Shown here: positions 60,736 to 64,000 of the stretch, in pieces
Numbering within the stretch: the first letter of the stretch is position 1
Layout of the letters: the number at the start of each line of letters is the position of its first letter
NCBI RefSeq assembly: GCF_001905145.1
Contig: NZ_LWLB01000033.1
Location: 409,248-473,247, forward strand
Direction: 5' to 3'
DNA: 64,000 nt
Source of the DNA: Nocardiopsis sp. TSRI0078
Lineage (GTDB): Bacteria; Actinomycetota; Actinomycetes; Streptosporangiales; Streptosporangiaceae
The notes under the pieces: generated by a model
Databases searched by the model: none
Seen by the model: the letters and a program-made list of their open reading frames with translations, nothing else
What the model was told of the DNA's origin: nothing
Made by a program: the position numbers and the translations under genes

Positions 60736-61098
60736 TCAGGACTCGGCGCAGACCCGCTGGACGACCTCGAAGCCCCAGATCTCGCTGTTGCTCGCTGCCG
60801 GACCGCCGTGCCCGTGGCCGTGCCCGGCCGGTGCGCCCTCCTTCTGCGCGTCCGCGGCGGCCTGGGCGTGCCCCTGACGGAACGCCTGGCCGTTCACCCA
60901 GTTCTGGAAGTCCTCCTCGGACCGCCACCGGGTGTACACCAGGTACTTGTCGGTGCCCTCGACCGGGCGCAGCAACTGGAACTCCTCGAACCCGGGCTGG
61001 TCCTCCACCAGTCCGGCCCGCTTGGCGAAACGCTCCTCCAGGGTGGTCCCGGCGCCCTCGGGGACGGTCAGGACGTTGAACTTGACGACGCTGCTCAC
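60736..61098 (-). CDS. Antibiotic-biosynthesis-monooxygenase-domain protein
   Basis: 120-aa ABM ferredoxin-like barrel protein: F-N-V-L-T-V-P-E, P-G-F-E-E-F-Q-L-L-R-P, Y-L-V-Y-T-R-W-R-S-E-E-D-F-Q-N-W. Relatives include heme-degrading and quinol-oxidising enzymes. A His/Gly run (G-H-G-H-G-H-G-G) near residue 93 could bind metal. GTG 61098 has GAGAGAGG upstream. Followed by a VOC-protein gene on the same strand further up. Confidence 0.87.
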   Translation of the reverse strand: MSSVVKFNVLTVPEGAGTTLEERFAKRAGLVEDQPGFEEFQLLRPVEGTDKYLVYTRWRSEEDFQNWVNGQAFRQGHAQAAADAQKEGAPAGHGHGHGGPAASNSEIWGFEVVQRVCAES

Positions 61099-61193
61099 GC
61101 GGCACCTCTCTCGGTTGTCTGCCGGTCCTCCGCCCAACCTAGGACAACCTCCGCCGCCGCCCGCACCGCCCCGCCCGTCCCGACCGTGCTCCC

Positions 61194-61625
61194 TCAGCCG
61201 AAGACGACCCTGCCGGTGTCGTCCACGTGCCAGCCCGGGTTGTGCGCGATCTCCCACACCACCCCGTTCGGGTCCTCCACGTGGGCGTGGAAGATCCCGC
61301 CGAACTCACCCTGCTGCGGGGCCTTGAGCACCTTCGCGCCGGCCCTGGCCATCGCGTCGACGGTCCACTCGACCTCCTCGGGGCCGTCGACGTTGTGCGA
61401 CAGGGTCACCCCCGACGCACCGGTCGTGCCGGCCCGGCGCCCCAGGTCCCGGTCGAACTTCTCCGCGTCGAAGAGGCCCAGGACCAGCCCCGGGGCGATC
61501 TGGAAGAAGATGATCTCCCCCGGGACGTCCATGAGAGGCTCCCAGCCGAGCCCGTCACGGTAGAAACCCCGGGCGGCGTCCAGGTCGGCGGTCGCGAGGG
61601 TGACGAAGTGGGCCTGCTGCTTCAC
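61194..61625 (-). CDS. VOC-family (glyoxalase/bleomycin-resistance fold) protein
   Basis: 143-aa VOC protein with two beta-alpha-beta-beta-beta units: F-Y-R-D-G-L-G-W in the first, H-V-E-D-P-N-G-V-V-W-E-I in the second, the latter holding the usual metal Glu. GTG 61625 is preceded by GGAGGA. Function beyond fold unknown. Confidence 0.88.
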   Translation of the reverse strand: MKQQAHFVTLATADLDAARGFYRDGLGWEPLMDVPGEIIFFQIAPGLVLGLFDAEKFDRDLGRRAGTTGASGVTLSHNVDGPEEVEWTVDAMARAGAKVLKAPQQGEFGGIFHAHVEDPNGVVWEIAHNPGWHVDDTGRVVFG

Positions 61626-61717
61626 GATGTCCTCCAAAGATCGGTGGGCCACCTTGCGCATCCTGCCGGAGGAGGGCGACCCTTCGGGAGAGGCACCGCC
61701 GTACACGCCCCGGCCCG

Positions 61718-62527
61718 TCACCGCAGCCCGTGCCTGCGGGCGACCAGTCCCAGGACGGCCGAACGCGGAAGCAGCCGCCGCAGAGCGAACACCACCGGGG
61801 CGTTGCTGCCCACGGCGTAGAGGGGCCGGGGCGGGTCGGCCTCGACCGCGCGCACGACCGTGCGGGCCACCGCCCCCGCCGAGATCCCCGCGGCCTCGTT
61901 GGCGTTGAGCGCGTCGAGCATGGTGCGGTACTCGGCCGTGTACGGCGAACCGTCCCCCAGGTACTGGGTCCGCCGCTCGCTGATACCGGTGTTGATCGAT
62001 CCCGGCTCCACGGTGGCCACTCCCACGCCGTACGGGGACACCTCGCGGCGCAGCGCGTCGGCGAACCCCTTGAGCGCCGCCTTGGAGGCCACGTACGACG
62101 ACCGGTAGGCCAGCGGGAAGCTCGCCAGCATCGACCCCACCATCACCACCCGCCCGTACCGGCGTGCGCGCATGCCCGGAAGCAGCAGCTGGGTGAGCCG
62201 CACCGCGCCGAACACGTTGATCCGGAACAACCGCTCCACGGCGTCCGCGGGCAGCTCCTCGAACGGTCCGCTCTGGCTCTCGCCCGCGTTGTTGACCAGC
62301 ACGTCCACGTCTTCGGCCGCGGCGGCGCACGCCTCCACGGACGCCTCATCGGCCAGGTCCAGGGGCAGGTACTCCACACCCGGGACCGGGTCGGCCACCG
62401 ACCCCGGCGCACGGCTGGTCCCGTACACGCGGTGGCCGCGCCGGACGAGTTCGGCGGCCACGGCCGCGCCGATGCCCGACGACGCGCCCGTGACGAGCGC
62501 GGTCCGCCGTGGGGTGGGACTGTTCAT
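61718..62527 (-). CDS. Short-chain dehydrogenase/reductase
   Basis: 269-aa classical SDR. Cofactor loop T-G-A-S-S-G-I-G at about residues 13-20, N-N-A-G, and catalytic Ser with Y-x-x-x-K (Y-V-A-S-K). P-G-S-I-N-T completes the pattern. No acidic residue follows strand 2 clearly (T-S-R-A), which favours NADP(H). ATG 62527 follows GGAAGGAAA. Confidence 0.92.
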   Translation of the reverse strand: MNSPTPRRTALVTGASSGIGAAVAAELVRRGHRVYGTSRAPGSVADPVPGVEYLPLDLADEASVEACAAAAEDVDVLVNNAGESQSGPFEELPADAVERLFRINVFGAVRLTQLLLPGMRARRYGRVVMVGSMLASFPLAYRSSYVASKAALKGFADALRREVSPYGVGVATVEPGSINTGISERRTQYLGDGSPYTAEYRTMLDALNANEAAGISAGAVARTVVRAVEADPPRPLYAVGSNAPVVFALRRLLPRSAVLGLVARRHGLR

Positions 62528-62646
62528 GGGTTTCCTTCCGGCAGGAGGGGACGGGGGGACACGCTCGCGCCGCGCGTGTGAGTGATGATCGCACGCCGCC
62601 CGCCGCCGGAAGGACACCGTCCCCGCTTCGCCGCCGGCCGGCCCGG

Positions 62647-63822
62647 TCAGTCCCAGCGGTGGGGGTCGAACATGCCGATCGGCAGGTCGGTGCGCCCGTG
62701 CTGGGCGAGGTCGGCCAGGGCCGCGCCGACGGCCGAGGCGAACTTGTAGCCGTGCCCGGAGAAGCCTCCCGCCAGCACCAGACCGGGCAGCTCCCGGCGG
62801 TGTCCGATGAGGAAGTGCTCGTCGGCGGTCATCGTGTACATGCACGCCACCATGCGCTCGGGGAGGACGGAGACCCCGCGCAGCCCGGAGGCCAGCTCGC
62901 CGAGCCGCCTGGCGTCGGCGGCGTCGGGAGCCCGGGGCCCCGTGTCGGGGTCGACCGGCTCACCCCACTGCGCGCCCTCGGCCCTGTTCCCCGGCGCCTC
63001 GGCGTGCACACCGATCTTGACGGTCCGCCCGCCGTCCATACTGGGAAAGCCGTACCACGTGCAGTCGTCCCCGTCCCGGGCGAACACCGGCCCGCGAGCG
63101 TGCGGGGACGGGACGCGCGTGGTGCGGAACCATCCCAGCACCCGGCGTTCGACCCGCAGCCCGCCGCCCGGCTCCGCCGCCTCGGGTACCAGCCGCGGCA
63201 GCCAGGACCCGACGGTGACGACCACCCGGCGGGCCCGGATCTCGGTTCCGTCGCCCAGCAGCACGCGGGGACGGTCCGGGTCCGGCACGATCCTGGCCGC
63301 CCTGGTCCCGGTGAGCACCCGCGCGCCCGCCTCCCCGGCGAGGCGCACGGCCGCCCGGACCGCGGCCTCGGGCAGGACCACGCCCGCCTCCTCCTCGAAG
63401 ACCCCCACCTCGCCCGGGCCCACCGCGTGCTGGGGGAAGCGCTCGGCCACCTGCTCGTGAGAGAGCAGCTGGTAGGAGAGGCCGTGCTGCTCGGCGGCCT
63501 CGACCGATCCGGTGACGGCGGAGCTGTCCGGGGCACCGAGCATCAGCGCGCCGGTGGGCACCACCAGGCGTGTTCCGGAGGCCTCCTCCAGCTCCGACCA
63601 CGCGCGCCAGGCCGACCGTACGAGGGGCACGTATCCGGCGCCCTCCATGTAGGCGGTGCGGATGATGCGGGACTCACCGTGGCTGGAGCCGCGGTCGTGC
63701 CCGGGGGCGAACTGCTCGATCCCGACCGCGTCCACGCCGCGCCGGGCCAGGCGCCACAGGGCCTGCGCCCCCATGGCTCCCAGTCCGACCACGACGGTGT
63801 CGGCCTCCCTCTGCTCCGCCAC
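62647..63822 (-). CDS. Sarcosine oxidase/N-methyltryptophan oxidase-type flavoenzyme
   Basis: 391-aa monomeric sarcosine oxidase family protein. FAD loop V-V-V-G-L-G-A-M-G-A-Q-A-L near residue 10, H-G-E-S-R-I-I-R-T-A-Y, and the A-C-M-Y-T-M-T-A-D-E-H-F-L-I-G-H segment whose Cys carries covalent FAD in the family. F-S-G-H-G-Y-K-F-A closes the site. It oxidises N-methyl amino acids, giving formaldehyde and H2O2. GTG 63822 with AGGGGG upstream. Confidence 0.9.
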   Translation of the reverse strand: MAEQREADTVVVGLGAMGAQALWRLARRGVDAVGIEQFAPGHDRGSSHGESRIIRTAYMEGAGYVPLVRSAWRAWSELEEASGTRLVVPTGALMLGAPDSSAVTGSVEAAEQHGLSYQLLSHEQVAERFPQHAVGPGEVGVFEEEAGVVLPEAAVRAAVRLAGEAGARVLTGTRAARIVPDPDRPRVLLGDGTEIRARRVVVTVGSWLPRLVPEAAEPGGGLRVERRVLGWFRTTRVPSPHARGPVFARDGDDCTWYGFPSMDGGRTVKIGVHAEAPGNRAEGAQWGEPVDPDTGPRAPDAADARRLGELASGLRGVSVLPERMVACMYTMTADEHFLIGHRRELPGLVLAGGFSGHGYKFASAVGAALADLAQHGRTDLPIGMFDPHRWD

Positions 63823-63907
63823 GTGTGGCCCCCTGTCCCCGCGGTCGTGTCCGGGCCCCGCCCCGGGGGTCCCGGGGCCATGATCGCAGGCCGCGCGCAT
63901 GGCGGAC

Positions 63908-63936
63908 GCCCGCCCACCCCCTGGGGGTGGACGGGC
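63908..63936. terminator. Hairpin near the window end
   Basis: A 13-bp stem with one G.T pair (63908-63920 with 63924-63936) and a 3-nt loop. It would end a minus-strand gene entering from beyond the window: TTA at 63979-63981 could be that gene's TAA stop, but only six codons are visible. The last 100 bp otherwise show nothing. Confidence 0.45.
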
Positions 63937-64000
63937 GCCCTGTCTCGGAAGGGAGCCGAGAGCGGAAGGAGTGAGCGGTTACTGGACGGGCGGGTGGGCG

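Overview
The window is about 72-75% GC, dense with genes, and uses many GTG/TTG starts and 4-bp ATGA/GTGA overlaps. With a crt carotenoid locus, F420-type enzymes, a BCCT transporter and ectoine-type enzymes it reads as a chromosomal segment of a filamentous, probably halotolerant actinomycete. Nocardiopsis or a close relative is my best guess; this is inference from style and gene content, not a database match. No rRNA, tRNA, CRISPR, integrase or insertion sequence was seen.

Layout. (1) 1-6467: an isorenieratene-type carotenoid cluster, with crtI (3' end only), crtB and a Rieske protein on +, crtU and crtT on -, and crtY divergent from crtT. (2) 6661-8135: decayed DNA in which the first 79 codons of an NAD(P)-binding epimerase abut the C-terminal part of an MMPL transporter. 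(3) 8105-11327: a class IV aminotransferase, a MurG-like glycosyltransferase outside any division cluster, and a secreted lipase. (4) 11396-16957: a GntR/FCD regulator divergent from a 5-oxoproline operon (NRAMP-like permease, pxpA, pxpB, pxpC, DUF1445 protein). (5) 17033-19809: a DUF892 protein, a VWA protein and a small membrane protein.

(6) 20112-25878 is the most unusual part. Two small proteins, one a secreted peptide with a repeated DSGWQ motif, precede a tight seven-gene operon: PLP decarboxylase, AcpS-type phosphopantetheinyl transferase, 3-aminobutyryl-CoA ammonia-lyase-like hotdog protein, acyl-AMP ligase, acyl carrier protein, ectoine-synthase-like cupin and diaminobutyrate-acetyltransferase-like GNAT. 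EctB is absent. The set suggests amino-acid chemistry on a dedicated carrier protein, finished by ectoine-type acetylation and cyclisation. It ends at a perfect 16-bp hairpin.

(7) 25979-32402: regulators (GlxA-type AraC, TrmB/LuxR-type, MerR), an MFS carrier, an alpha/beta hydrolase and an ACR3/BASS-type transporter. (8) 32720-43821: a divergent oligosaccharide-use locus, TetR-GH3-GH1 on - and an Opp/Dpp-type ABC transporter (one permease fused to an ATPase) plus GH20 on +. It is bordered on both sides by copies of an unexplained intergenic repeat. (9) 44023-63822: mostly single genes for redox, stress and small-molecule modification: NmrA-like, AraC, methyltransferase, GNAT, HAD, a tiny HTH protein, F420-type oxidoreductase, EEP phosphatase, LysR with a quinone-reductase-like enzyme, AKR with a MerR-type promoter, hydrolase, BCCT carrier, a GNAT-aminoglycoside-phosphotransferase fusion, BenE-type carrier, a methyltransferase remnant, ABM monooxygenase, VOC protein, SDR and a sarcosine-oxidase-type flavoenzyme.

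Two families of dispersed intergenic repeats are described. All functions come from reading the sequence; no search was run.
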